Of a stretch of DNA of 64,000 nt, positions 1 through 13,671 are shown one piece after another (the stretch's first letter is position 1; the number at the start of each line of letters is the position of its first letter). The notes under the pieces are model-generated. The model was given only the letters and a program-made list of their open reading frames with translations. It did not search any database and was not told the origin of the DNA. The DNA is from Pseudorasbora parva (lineage: Eukaryota > Chordata > Actinopteri > Cypriniformes > Gobionidae). The stretch lies in contig NC_090191.1 of assembly GCF_024679245.1 (NCBI RefSeq), positions 43,260,524-43,324,523 of the forward strand, read 5' to 3'. The position numbers were made by a program, and so were the translations under genes.

Positions 1-1735
1 TAAACATGCAAATAATAGCTAATAAAAAATTAATATTTGTTCTATATACCAGTTATCGGGACATAAACATGTAAATAATGGCTAATAAAAAAAAAAATTT
101 GTTCTATATACCAGTTATCGGGACATAAACATGTAAATAATAGCTAATAAAAAAAATAATATTTGTTCTATATACCAGTTATCGGGACATAAACATGTAA
201 ATAATAGCTAATAAAAAAAATAATATTTGTTCTATATACCAGTTATCGGGACATAAACATGTAAATAATAGCTAATAAAAAAATAAATATTTATTCTATA
301 TACCAGTTATCGGGACATAAACATGTAAATAATAGCTAATAAAAAAATAAATATTTGTTCTATATACCAGTTATCGGCACATAAACATGTAAATAATAGC
401 TAATAAAAAAATTAATATTTGTTCTATATACCAGTTATCGGGACATAAACATGCAAATAATAGCTAATAAAAAAATTAATATTTGTTCTATATACCAGTT
501 ATCGGGACATAAACATGTAAATAATAGCTAATAAATATTTTTATATTTGTTCTATACACCAGTTATCGGGACATAAACATGCAAATAATAGCTAATAAAA
601 AAATAAATATTTGTTCTATATACCAGTTATCGGGACATAAACATGCAAATAATAGCTAATAAAAAAATTAATATTTGTTCTATATACCAGTTATCGGGAC
701 ATAAACAATAGCTAATAAAAAATTAATATTTGTTCTATATACCAGTTATCGGGACATAAACAATAGCTAATAAAAAATTAATATTTGTTCTATATACCAG
801 TTATCGGGACATAAACATGTAAATAATGGCTAATAAAAAAAAAAAATTTGTTCTATATACCAGTTATCGGGACATAAACATGTAAATAATAGCTAATAAA
901 AAAATTAATATTTGTTCTATATACCAGTTATCGGGACATAAACATGTAAATAATAGCTAATAAAAAAATAAATATTTATTCTATATACCAGTTATCGGCA
1001 CATAAACATGTAAATAATAGCTAATAAAAAAATTAATATTTGTTCTATATACCAGTTATCGGGACATAAACATGTAAATAATAGCTAATAAAAAAATAAA
1101 TATTTATTCTATACACCAGTTATCAGCACATAAACATGTAAATAATAGCTAATAAAAAAATTAATATTTGTTCTATATACCAGTTATCGGGACATAAACA
1201 TGTAAATAATAGCTAATAAAAAAATAAATATTTATTCTATATACCAGTTATCGGCACATAAACATGTAAATAATAGCTAATAAAAAAATTAATATTTGTT
1301 CTATATACCAGTTATCGGGACATAAACATGTAAATAATAGCTAATAAATATTTTTATATTTGTTCTATACACCAGTTATCGGGACATAAACATGCAAATA
1401 ATAGCTAATAAAAAATTAATATTTGTTCTATATACCAGTTATCAGCACATAAACATGCAAATAATAGCTAATAAAAAATTAATATTTGTTCTATACACCA
1501 GTTATCAGCACATAAACATATACATTTTTTATTAGCTATTATTTACATGTTTATGTGCTGATAACTGGTGTATAGAACAAATATTAATTTTTTATTAGCT
1601 ATTATTTGCATGTTTATGTCCCGATAACTGGTGTATAGAACAAATATTAATTTTTTATTAGCTATTATTTACATTTGTTCTATACACCAGTTATCGGGAC
1701 ATAAACATGCAAATACTCGCTAATAAAAAATAAAA
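1..1735. repeat. ~62-bp AT-rich satellite array
   Basis: About 27 tandem copies of a ~62-bp unit. Each contains the core CAGTTATCGGGACATAAACA, an AATAATAGCTAATAAAAAA stretch and TTTGTTCTATATAC. Units vary by short indels in the A-run, by TGT/TGC before AAATAATA, and by GGGACA/GGCACA/CAGCACA. Two adjacent units near 700 and 765 share the same deletion (ATAAACAATAGC), which indicates local unit duplication. The array lies leftward of rtcb exon 9, so it sits in an rtcb intron, and it continues past the left edge. No coding potential is seen. Confidence 0.95.
1515..1677 (-). repeat. inverted segment of the 62-bp satellite
   Basis: About 2.5 satellite units are in reverse orientation, giving CATGTTTATGTGCTGATAAC and CATGTTTATGTCCCGATAAC. 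Direct units lie on both sides. The left junction forms a near-perfect palindrome of about 40-bp arms centred near 1530, with a loop of roughly 28 bases. Confidence 0.9.
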
Positions 1736-1885
1736 TAAAAATTTTTTTTTTTTTTTTTAAAAATCGCTACCAGTCGATCTCTACTTCTATGTTTAATATT
1801 CGTGTTTTTTAGAGGGAATATTAGAACGTCATTTGAGCTATTTTGACAGCCCTAGTTCTCCAGAATAGCGTCAGGTCTGGCTCAC

Positions 1886-4800
1886 CTGATAGTCCACCGG
1901 AATGAGGGGGTGGTGAGGCGGGAAGGCCCGCGTCGAGCCCTTCCGGTGCACCAGAAGCGTCTTCTGTTTGCCGTCCACCATGTGCTCCTCCACTTTGGCG
2001 ATGTTGTGCGAGACGTCGTAGATGACGTGCATGTCCAGGTCATCTGGGGTCGTGTTGAAGACTTTAGAGAAGGCCTGCAGTGAAGGTCACACACGTTTAA
2101 CCACAACACACACCAGGCAAATTGGAGCTTGCGGTATCCCACAATGCAATAGTAAAACTAATCAAATTAAACGTAAACGACTCTTCAAACTCGATCGCTT
2201 TATATGATGAACGGATTTTTGGGAGAACTGTCTCTTTAAGACGTTAACCCCCCTTAAAAATGCACTATCCAAACTTAAATAGCTGTAATTGAAGAATGCA
2301 TTAGAATATAAACCTAAGTTTGGTCTTCTTTTAAAGAAAACAAGTGCTGAAGTGAAAGCAATTCAAAATATGAAAGTATGAAAAAGTTATAAAAGTTTAA
2401 ATGAACTGTAGAAATACTATAATCATTTTTTATTTCATATAAAATATATATTTTACAAAACAAATTAACTCTAAAATTAAAGCCTTACGTCTAACCAAGT
2501 TGTGTTCCAAATTTGAAGTTGATATCACGAAAATGTAAGTCCCCATGAGATTATGTTTAGGGCGCAATACCACAAATAGCCACCGGGTGTCATCCACATT
2601 CCATTGATTGTTTTTTTTAATACATTTTCATGTAAATTTCTGTCCAAATATCCCTTCCGTCACAATACAGGCACCAAATACGGAACCTTGAGACTCATAC
2701 CTTTCTGACGATATGCCTTTTGTCAAGATTAGAAAAGATTTTGATTATTAAGTAGTTAAAATAAATTTCGTAATATGAAACATGACCACGCCCACTAGTG
2801 GGAGGAGCCTGCTAGAAGCGTTTCCATGGTAACACAACAACCGATTTCAAAGGATGAATGATGAGTTCGTAAGCCCTCGAATGATCCCTAATTTATGATG
2901 AATATTAAAGCTACACTGTGTAACTTTTTTAGTTTATTCTTCGCTAAAAACACTTAGTTCTTTCACAAATATATGCGCTCATTAATGTATATTTACTTCT
3001 TTCGCGTAATAAAGTACTCTCGTAAGTTTATAATATGCCATTGAAATACATACGGGTGAGGGGTTCGAGTGCCGGCCGCCATGTTGCTCCTCCATCTTGA
3101 AAGTACAGTAGCCAAAGAGGGACATACCCGTAAATTCAAGCTTCGCCTTTCGCGTTTAACACTCGCTGGCACCGTGTCGAATGTGAAGAGGGGGATTGCT
3201 TGAGACTGATATATACTGACAAATTAAATAACTGCACATTTTAATAGTTTCCTAAAGTAAGCTCATCACTGAAGGAGCACTCGTGGACGAGGTCGAACTG
3301 GAAGCCGAGTTAATCTTGGACTAAATCAGCCACCGTAGGAGTTAAAACTAAATCATAATTGAGAGGAACAGAAACTAATATTCCCTGGATGGTCATAAAC
3401 CTTTACACCGCTAGATGGGGGAAAATATCACACAGTGGAGCTTTAAAATACAGGATCAATGAATGAATGAGGCATTTATAGGATATAATATAGGATACGG
3501 AAAAAAGGCCTTAAAAAAAAAAAAAGACCTCAAACTTGGCGTCATCAAACTACGCCTTTGTTTTGAATAGGCGCCCTCTAGCGGACGGAAAGTTGCATAG
3601 TGCACCTTTAAGGAAGTGTGTGTGTGTGTGTGTGTATGTGTAGTGGCAGGTGTGTGTGCTCACCTGGCGGGTGAGAAAGGTCATGGAGGAGCGGTTGACC
3701 CAGGCGTAGTTTCCGGCGGCCGCCATGCCCTTCAGATAGTCCTGACCCTCGGGGGACGAGATGCGAGCGCAGGCTAACTGGCGGTCGTTCACCGTGATCT
3801 GATCGCGCTTCATCGCCTTCTCCATTGCAACCAAAGCATCTAAACATCACATTAAAAATTAAATTAAAAAAAGTCAAAATGACATCCGTTTTTTATTAGC
3901 CAAGAAATCTAGACGCACCCTAGCGGCAGCAAATCTAATCTGCCGTGAGAATCGTCTAGGAACTCTCAATTAGGGCTGCAACAGATGATTATTTTGATAA
4001 TCGATTAATCTACCAGTTATTAGAGCGATTCATCGCCGTTGACGACTAATCGGTACGTTTTGAACGATTATTAAGTTTTTTAAAACATTGAGGTGTACAT
4101 ATTCTAACTATAATATAAAAAAAGAAAATCACTAAAGCTTTTTGAAATGGTTGTTTTAACGAACTTTGAACCAACGAAACAGTTCATTCTCTTCTCAGAT
4201 TTCTGTCCAACACAAATCACACACAAATGCTTTCTACGCAATGTTTAAATATACTGTTCTCTTCCAGTTAAAAAAAAAAAATCAATAATAGGTGCTGCTC
4301 AAACGGGACATTTACTTCAGGACACAAAGAATGGTGAAATATTAATCTGCAAACGATTATTTCAAGTAAAAAAATGACAATCTTTACATGACAATTGAGC
4401 TGACAGATTCTCCCTCACCTTTTAATTAACGGTATGAAACCGTAACTGACATGATCTCCTTTTCTAAGTCTTCATGCATATGGAACAAAATACAGGCACT
4501 ATTACTGTAATTATCCCATTACTGTAATTATTATTTATACTGTAATCATTATTATTACTATTAGTAGTAGTATTGGCTTCTCCAATTAAGAGGTTTTGCA
4601 CTAATTAGTTAACGTTCGCTTCAGCTGGAGAACTCTCCTCATGCTGGGATGTTTCATCTTTAAGGGCTCCTATTAAAAACAAGTTGCCCCCTGCAAGTTT
4701 TGCACACGACAGCATTCTTGGTTCGAAGTTGTGACACTTTCAAATCGCGATATTGCAGGCCCTTAAATTAGGTCACGAGATCAAACGACTACTCTACAAA

Positions 4801-7800
4801 GATGTTTGTCGACAATTTTTTTTTATTGTCGACTAATCGTTTCAGTCCTCAATAAATGTCTGAGCTGTAAAAAACAAACTCTGGTCGGGCCAATCACATC
4901 GTGTATAGAGTCGGTGGGCGGGGCCATAATGACGGCGGCCGAGTTGCGTTTGTGTGCTTCTAGTAAACACAGAAACTGGCGAACGGCGGCGGTCTGTCGA
5001 ATCAGCTTTGACTGCGATTCTGGAAGACTTGAGTTAAGCTTTTCTCTGAGAAGTCATTCTGAAGAAGGGAAGATGTGTTCGAGTTTAGCCGCCCGGATAC
5101 GGCGAAAGTTTAATCTGTCAGCTCCATCTATTTAATCTAGCTACTCTGAGTAATATACAAAACTTTGTATTTAAAGGCCAACTCCGGTGAGAAATGCCCC
5201 TCGGGGTGATTAACAGATGGTCAGCGAGTAGATCGTTCTCTGGGATGCGTTTTCATGAAGTCGAATGTAAAGAGTTTTATCTCTAAACACAGATTAGCTT
5301 ATAACGCTTGTCTATGGGGCACAGGGTAAGTAGGGCTGGGACTCGATTCAAATTTCAACAATCGATTCGATTCCGAATCTCAAGATCTTGAATCGATTAT
5401 CATTATTTGATTCGATCTGATCCGATCTTCGAGATTAAGTGTTTTTGAAGAAAGCATTTTTTTCAGGACTGTCATTATGCAACATATCGATACTATTATT
5501 ATAGACATTCAACTGCAAATTAATGAAGTATTGATGTTGTAAAGAACAATCCCCCTACCTGAGTGCTCTAGTCAGCGAACGCGCGCTGTGGAGAGGACGC
5601 GTGCTGTCATGACAAGGCAGCCATTACAACTTCCTTGGCAGTAAGCGCGCGCTGCAGTGAGAACGGCTGTGACGTAAGCCGCGGTCTCCACATATCCAGC
5701 AGCCCGAGTTCACTCGTCTACCGTACTCTAGTATTCTCTGTCCACGGCGGAACGAGAGAAGAGGAAGAGCGCCGGTATAGTGACGAGAGCTTCAGCTTGA
5801 GCTTGTTTATCTCCTCATAAAATGACGCATATTTCAGTATTACGGTTAACGATTAATCGATTAATTGATCGTTAATTTAAACGACGATCGATCATGTATC
5901 ACAGTGAATATACCTTTACATAAATGTCACATGGTTTTACAGTGAACAAAACAAAAATAAATATCAGGGTCATTGTAGTTATTCAGTGGTTACCACAGAT
6001 TAACCATAGTTTTGCTTCAAATCCATAGTTTCAAATCCACAACTATATGGTATTTGTGTGGTTACACAAATTGTAATCAATACATTGTATTGTAACCATG
6101 TGCAAAAGGAGTTTAAATCCCTACATTAAAATATTAAAGAAAAACAAAACAAAATGAATCTCGAGTGATTGACTCACTCAATGACTCACTCGATTCATTA
6201 CTGGACGAATCATGCTGCGTCCCAATTCGCCTACTCATACTACGTCCTAAAAGTATGTACTCTTTTTGTGAAGAAAAGCTATATACTTCTGAGTGTGTAG
6301 CAGAAAAGTATGCAAGCTTCGGGACTACTTCGCCATCTTTAACGGACTCTGTCGCTTAGTTACGTGCATCCCGTCACCGTTTCTCTGCCCTGTCAATCAT
6401 CGTCAGATTCGTCACAGCTCAAATCCTCCACATTCAGTTTAATCTCCTGCCGTACCGGAGAGAAATGTAGCCGCTCGTTGATCTGCCGTGTGTGTGTCTT
6501 TGTGGGTCAGAGACTCTCCTCGTGTGTTTGCAGTTTAAATATAATGATGCTTTAAAAGTTAACGGCCAAACGTGTCATTAAAAAAGTTCACGATGCTGCT
6601 GCAGGTGAAATATAATGTGGACAACACTGAATAAATATATTTTTGTCAGGTTAAATATTGATAATTGATCACTCAAACCCCTTTATCTAAACTTCTCTAC
6701 TTAACCGTCGGACTCGCACATCCGCCATGTTTGTAGTTTTTTAATGCTTTTTTATCCGCGTTTGTAGTTCTAATCAAATCCCCGTCCAACTCGCAGTGGG
6801 TTGTTGGCAATATCAGCCGTTAGAGTGTGTGTCGATTCATACTACGAATTCGGACCGGAAATAGTAAACCATCTGGGTATCTTTGAAATACTCTTTTCAA
6901 CAAACTACGATTTGGGACATACTAATTCTATTTTCGAATACTATTTAGGATGGATAGTATGTGAATTGGGACTCAGGGCCAGTGTTTTTGAGCAAATCTC
7001 TTGAGTGAATGATTCAATGACTCACTCATTAAGACTTCAATTGTTTCATTACTGGATGAATCAGTTATGTTTGATTACATTCAATTGGTTACAAAACAAG
7101 GTTTAGAGAGAGCAGGGGCCTATTGCACAAAACTAGGATAAGGGATTAAGCCAGGATATCTTGGTAATCCTGGTTCAATTTATCCGGTAATTCACAGTTA
7201 TCTTTGGTTATTGTTATCGTTCTTGGTGTGAGTGTGCCTTCCGGGTATGTTTACATGACAGCAGTGTGCTAAATTTTGCATTACAGATGACAAGATCACA
7301 AAGATATCCAGCCTAATCCTTTATCCTGGTTTTGTGCAATTAAAGCCCGTCACAGACTGGTTGATGCCCACCTGTCGCCACCTGGTGGCCGAGGCCTCGA
7401 CTGCCGCTGTGGATCATCACACACACCTGCCCCTTGTGGTCGATGCCCATCTTCTTCGCGGCGTAATCGTTATAGATCTCATCCACCACCTGGATCTCGG
7501 CGTAGTGGTTTCCTGCACCCAGCGTCCCCAACTACACCAGCAGGAGAGCTTTCAGTTAGCCAAACCATAATGATATAATGCTGCTTCTGCTACAAATAAA
7601 TCATTATATTTCGACAATTCCTTCCTGACAGATTTATTCAAACATCCGTTCAGGGAAAATATAATTATTATAATGCATATATTTATCAAAACCAGTTATT
7701 TTATCAAGTTTATAGACATTGAATGGCTTTCCTGAGGTAAATGTAACGTCACAAGGCATTGGTTTATTAATCAACTTTATATCGCTCTTCTCCAGTGCCG

Positions 7801-8740
7801 ATTGTGTCAGAGCAGCTTCAGTGTTAAACAGGACAATACTGCAGCAGAATTAGATTTGGCTGTACAGTCGTTCTGGAGTCAACAGTGATGTTATCAGCTT
7901 AATTTAATTTAATTTAAAAGCGGTTTTTATAATGTCTCTCCGCAGCTGTCTATGATTTCGACCCTCCGGCTGGATATTTTCATGATTACAGTAAAACACA
8001 TGAAGTGTTTGCTGTGTGTGTGAAAGGACAGAATTTGCTGGACAAGCGTGTGTGTGTGTACCTGTGGCAGTCCTCTCTTCTTGGCTTTGGATGAGACTTT
8101 ATTAGGGTCGGCCTGCAGCATTCGGCCGTACTCCTCACAGTGCTCCTTATCTTCGGCCCAGGCGTATCCCTCCCTCAGCGACCAATCAACACCCATCTCT
8201 AGAGCTTCCTCCAGATCTCTGGACACACACACACAGATTACTAAAGCTTGTGTCAGTAAGACCAGTATTACATGTCCTAAATATGAGTGTTATTTATATT
8301 CTATTATTGTTTTTTAATTTTACTCACTACTATAGTACAGTTTAGGTTATTTATCTCCAGTTAGTAATTACTGGATGAATCAGTGTTTTTGAGCGACTCT
8401 TGAGTGAATGATTCAATGACTCACTCATAGACTTGTTTCATCACTGGATGAATCAGTGTTTTTAAACAAATCTGTTGAGTGAATGATTCAATGACTTACT
8501 CATAGACTTCACTAGTTTCATAACTGAATGAATCAGCGTTTTGGAACAAATCTCTTGAGTTAATGTTGAATGATAGTGTTTACTTTGCACCCATCGGGAT
8601 GACGCCCTTGGATCCGACTCCAACGGGAATGTGGTCGAACATGGACTGGGCCAGCTGCTCCTTCACCGGCTGGACATCGCCCTCATCCAGGTTCGTCCGC
8701 AGAAGCCTCACACCACAGTTAATGTCAAACCCCACACCGC

Positions 8741-8779
<39 letters not shown>

Positions 8780-11700
8780 GAGCCGCCACAGCGCCATCAA
8801 TCCATCGGGAATCTGAGCGCGGCTCCATTACGTACCAGGAGAGACCACGGCATCCGGGTTATCCATGTCGAACGCAGCCATGTTTCCGATGGCGAAACCG
8901 TATCCAGAATGGACGTCGGGTAAGCCGATGGATCTCTGCAGAACAGATTTACATGAGATTGAGCTGACAAAATAATACAATATCTGTATTTAAACTGTCA
9001 ATTAGGGCTGCACAATTAGTTACATTTGTAATCGTGATTACAATTACGGATGTCTCTATGTAATCGTTGTAATCGTAATTACAAAAAAAAAAGGCCACTT
9101 CTGTGCTTAGTGTTTTTTTTTTACTTCCTACATGTCATCTTACTGTTCCCATTGTTATATTTTTAGTATAACTTAATACCATGCATATTTTACTTTTTAT
9201 TCATTTAAAGGGTATCTTCAGCGATTAGCACATGGCTTTGTATCAGTAGAAACCCTGGAGTACATTCAAATGATCGTGCTCCCCCCTCTTATATCCTCCT
9301 GAGACGAGAGATTTTTGCATGAAAAATTCCTCTCGTGACGCAAATTGACGATATTTGCGCCGTCTTTGGAATGTTTGCCCAGAGGCTAAAGACTACAGCC
9401 AGCAGAGGGAGCCATTTCCTCATGTTTTCAACTCGTGCATGGTGAATGGAGATCACACTCACAGCTCAGCTCAGCTGCAGGCATTCATTTAAACGGATGC
9501 TGAGCAATGTAAGTGTTTTAACTTCTCAAATTAATTTCTATGAAAGTTAAGCTTCCAAAGGCATGAACTGAAAACGCGTTGTGAATGTATGCCGCGAGTG
9601 TGGTCGCGATTACCTCAGCTCTCATCACGAGAGCTCATCAGCTCATTTATGACGTTAAATGCAATCTGACTCCTGCAGTCAGTGCTGTGAGACTCATGCG
9701 GCGACTCGATCGTTATATTGAACACACACGTTCAGTATTTAGTCTGTTCTCTAACTCAGTCACAGTAATCCAGTAGCGGTGGCTGTGGGAGTGGCCTCAC
9801 AGGGCAGCGAAGCATTCTGGGAATTGTAGTCTTTCATCCCCATGAGACAAATACATTTTCTGTCTTTTCTCAGTCTAGAAGGCACCAAATTAAAAAATTA
9901 TTTCACATTTCTACTACATTAATGACCCAGTTTAAATACGGATTCATTATCCCAGCGCTGAAGTACCCCTTTAAAGAAACCAAACCAATGGACTGTTTCT
10001 TTTGATATGACAATATGCCATGCATTCGCTTCAAACTATGAATTAAGTTTTGAATGGCGTTATAACAATGTAAATTGTGGTAATCGTAATTTATAATCGC
10101 AATTACAATTTCAGAGGATTAATCGACAATTATGATTGTCATAATTAGGGGTGTCCATGGTTAACCGATTAACCGTTAAAAATTGCGTAACCGAGTGAAA
10201 CATTTTGCTCGGTTAAGTGGCGTCAATGACGTGCTTTGAATTTAGTTATAATATATTTTTGCACCACTAGAGACCGCCAGAGCGCTCCCATACATTTGTA
10301 ATATCCACAAGAAGTAGTCATGACCAGCTTTCTAACATGAAGCGGGCAAAGAAAGCGTGGGAGCACTTTAAAAATGAGAGTGACGGGAAGTATTGCAATG
10401 CTTACCGGATTTTTCAGGCTATAAGTCGCATCAGTCAAAAAATGCGTCATGAAGAGGAAAATAACATACGTCGCACTGGACTAAAAGTCGCATTAGGGCA
10501 GAAGCAGAGCGGGAGCCGCGCGCGCTGTGCATAACGGATCAGAAGAAAGAAAGTTTGAACTGAGAAACTTGTGAATGACTAGAGAAAAGCAGACGTTACT
10601 TTAACTGTAATGAAGAAAACAAAAAAGCTAATGGCGGACTGAAAGCAAGATGGCCAGAGCTGAAGGGACGAGTCCACAGATGCTTGAACTCTCTGCCGGG
10701 AGAGGCTCCGCCGCGCGAGTCAAACGCTGTGGGAATCGTTCTCCGCTGCATATTTTACTACATGCTTTATCAGACTCTGTTTGGATCATTGATGGACAGA
10801 AACTAAAGATTATTCTCCAGCTCAACACAGTCTTATTGTTTAAATCTGGTGTTGTTGATTTACCGCACAGAGTACCATGTTTTGATAATATGTTAATATT
10901 AATATGAATTATTATATTAATATAATTTGTTAATACGATCTCGCTCACTGCAGTGTGTACAAGTGGCTTATAGTAGCATTATAACATCACTAACACACTC
11001 ACATGTGTGTGAGATGACAAAACAGCTGCGTTACACACACACACACACCGCCCACTCAAGAGTCAAGACACGCCTCTGTTCTGAATACTTACATACTGTA
11101 GTTCCTCAAATAAAGACCGGGGCCTTTATTTTCCTGAACTGCAGAAGGGAATAGTGTTTTATTTGAAGCAGGCTTTTGTTAGGGGCAGACCTGTATTTCT
11201 AATTCCATCTTTTTTTTTAAATATTGCTTTAAATAAACAGTTTTAATTAAAAGCGATAGCGGTCCAGTGGACAGATATCATTGATTTTTTTAAAGAATCA
11301 TTTGCAAAAATATCCCCATTTACAACAACAGCCAGAAAGGGACAAAGCAATTTGGGTCAAAATTACAGGAGCCTAATCATTAACCACCAAAGTTTTTAAT
11401 GTTTATTTCGCGCTTAATTTCTATATATCAGTTGCACCTGAAGGGAAAAAAGCTTCCTTCTGCTTAAGAAGAGTTTTGCACTTTTAAGCACTTTTTATTT
11501 TTATATATTTCTTTACATAAATATTATTTTCTACGTAAACTATAATTGTTATTTTTCTGACCCAACTAATTACTCATCCGCGCACTTTTCTCAATCCATT
11601 ATGGAGATATTACATTTTTCATATTGTTTTTTTAAACGGTCGTTTGTGTTGCAGTTCATAAGACCACTTTACAACATAGTTTATTTTGAAGCCTAAGCTG

Positions 11701-13637
11701 TTTTCTTGTACAAAAAATTTTTTTTTTAAGTTAAATGCAGAGTAAGATGTGTGTGTTTGATGCTTTAACTCACATGTACAATCCCCGGCAGGGCGGCGAC
11801 GTTTCCAATTTGCTTCATAGCAGGCAAGAAACCGCCAAACCCTGTGGAAAAAACCCCACAAAATTAACATTTCTGTTGGCTAAAACAATGCGTTGATGTC
11901 ACATTTTCATGCATTTTGTGCTTCAGAATTAAAAGGGGACATATTACACAAAAATCCCTTTCATAAGGTGTGTGTCCACAGCCTATAATGGTAAAAATCC
12001 CAATACTTGTGCTATAATCCCCATTATTATCAATCTCTCACATTTCCCTGAACTCCTGCATTAGAGTAGGGACGCCCCGCCCACACCTGCTGCTGATTGG
12101 CCATTTTAGCATAGACACGCCCCCTGAGTGAGAAGGACAGACGCCATTTCTGTTACAATAATCCTTAACTATACACTTCATTGAACATCCACTCGATATA
12201 TCGCATGACAAGCATTTTATTATTGTTTCTGTTGAACAAATATTGTTAATAAACTGATTTAATCTGCTTGCCTATAAGTAGCGTTTGATTTATTTAAGCA
12301 GGTTCTGTTTGTCTGAACAAAAGATTTGCTTGTCTGGAAAAAAAGTTAATTCTTTTGAGTGTGTGCGCACGTGTTGTAATTTATTCTGAAGCAATATTCT
12401 CACCAGTGTTTTGAGATTTTAAATCTTCATATTTGTGATATTTTACCTTTTATAAAGGGCATTACCCCCCTAATCTTATTAAATATAGGCTATGCTTCAG
12501 GTTTCATATTATACTCTTAAATTTTATCTATACATTAAACTAGAATAAGACATTATCGGGCTGTTACCAATCTAATTAAATTTACACTGAAAAATTACAA
12601 CTGCATTAAATAATGTTATGAGATTTGTATTTTTGAATAAACAAATAAAAAATGTTGGAAAGTGTTTAAACATGAAACTAAACCACCAGTAGGGGGCGGC
12701 AGGTGAGTCTTAATGAGCGAGTCATTGAGTCAATTCGTTCAAACGCTGACCGTCTTAATGAGCGAGTCATTGAGTCGATTCGTTCAAACGCTGACCGTCT
12801 TAATGAGCGAGTCATTGAGTCGATTCGTTCAAACGCTGACCGTCTTAATGAGCGAGTCATTGAGTCGATTCGTTCAAACGCTGGCCGTCTTAATGAGCGA
12901 GTCATTGAGTCGATTCGTTCAAACGCTGACCGTCTTAATGAGCGAGTCATTGAGTCGATTCGTTCAAATGCTGACCGTCTTAATGAGCGAGTCATTGAGT
13001 CGATTCGTTCAAACGCTGACCGTCTTAATGAACGAGTCATTGAGTCGATTCGTTCAAACAATTCATTCAAACGGCTGATTCATTCAGTAACACATTGAAA
13101 GGGGGATTCTGAAATCTAATGCCGCTTCAATATACCCGTGTGTGTGTGGGTGGGTGGGTGTACACACAGTAACCTCCTAATTAAAGTCATAATCAAAGCC
13201 TTAATCAATATTTATCTTCCTGCATTATTATAATGATAAATTTCAGTTATGATTTTGCTTAAGAGAACCACTGACTGTTACTTGCTTTCTAAAGTGTGTA
13301 TTTGGTCTCTGAGGAGTGACTGAGGGCCTAGAGGTGTGTGTAACACTAAACACTTGATAACATGTTGCTGTGTGTGTGGAGTTTGGAGACATACACACCC
13401 CTTACGTGTCAGGAGTGCAGTAACAGTGTTTCCTCACTTAACCCGGCTTTCAGATATGAAATATGGATTTTTCTTTCATTTCATTCATTATATTTTATAT
13501 TTCCTTTTAATGAACCACTAAAGAATCTAGATGAATATTGCCTGTACTACAGTCTGTACCTCTCAGTGAGAGAAAGCACATGCTATCAGTATGTTTTGGG
13601 TCAGAACTGGAGCCTAACCAGCTCCAACCTTGGAGAG

Positions 13638-13671
<34 letters not shown>

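Noticed and set aside
4806..5135. 109-codon plus-strand frame
   Set aside because: Within rtcb intron 7 and overlapping a hAT-like terminus; no homology recognised.
12678..13098. Three ~120-130-codon open frames ([19 protein letters not shown] repeats)
   Set aside because: 45-bp minisatellite artefact, open in several frames on both strands.
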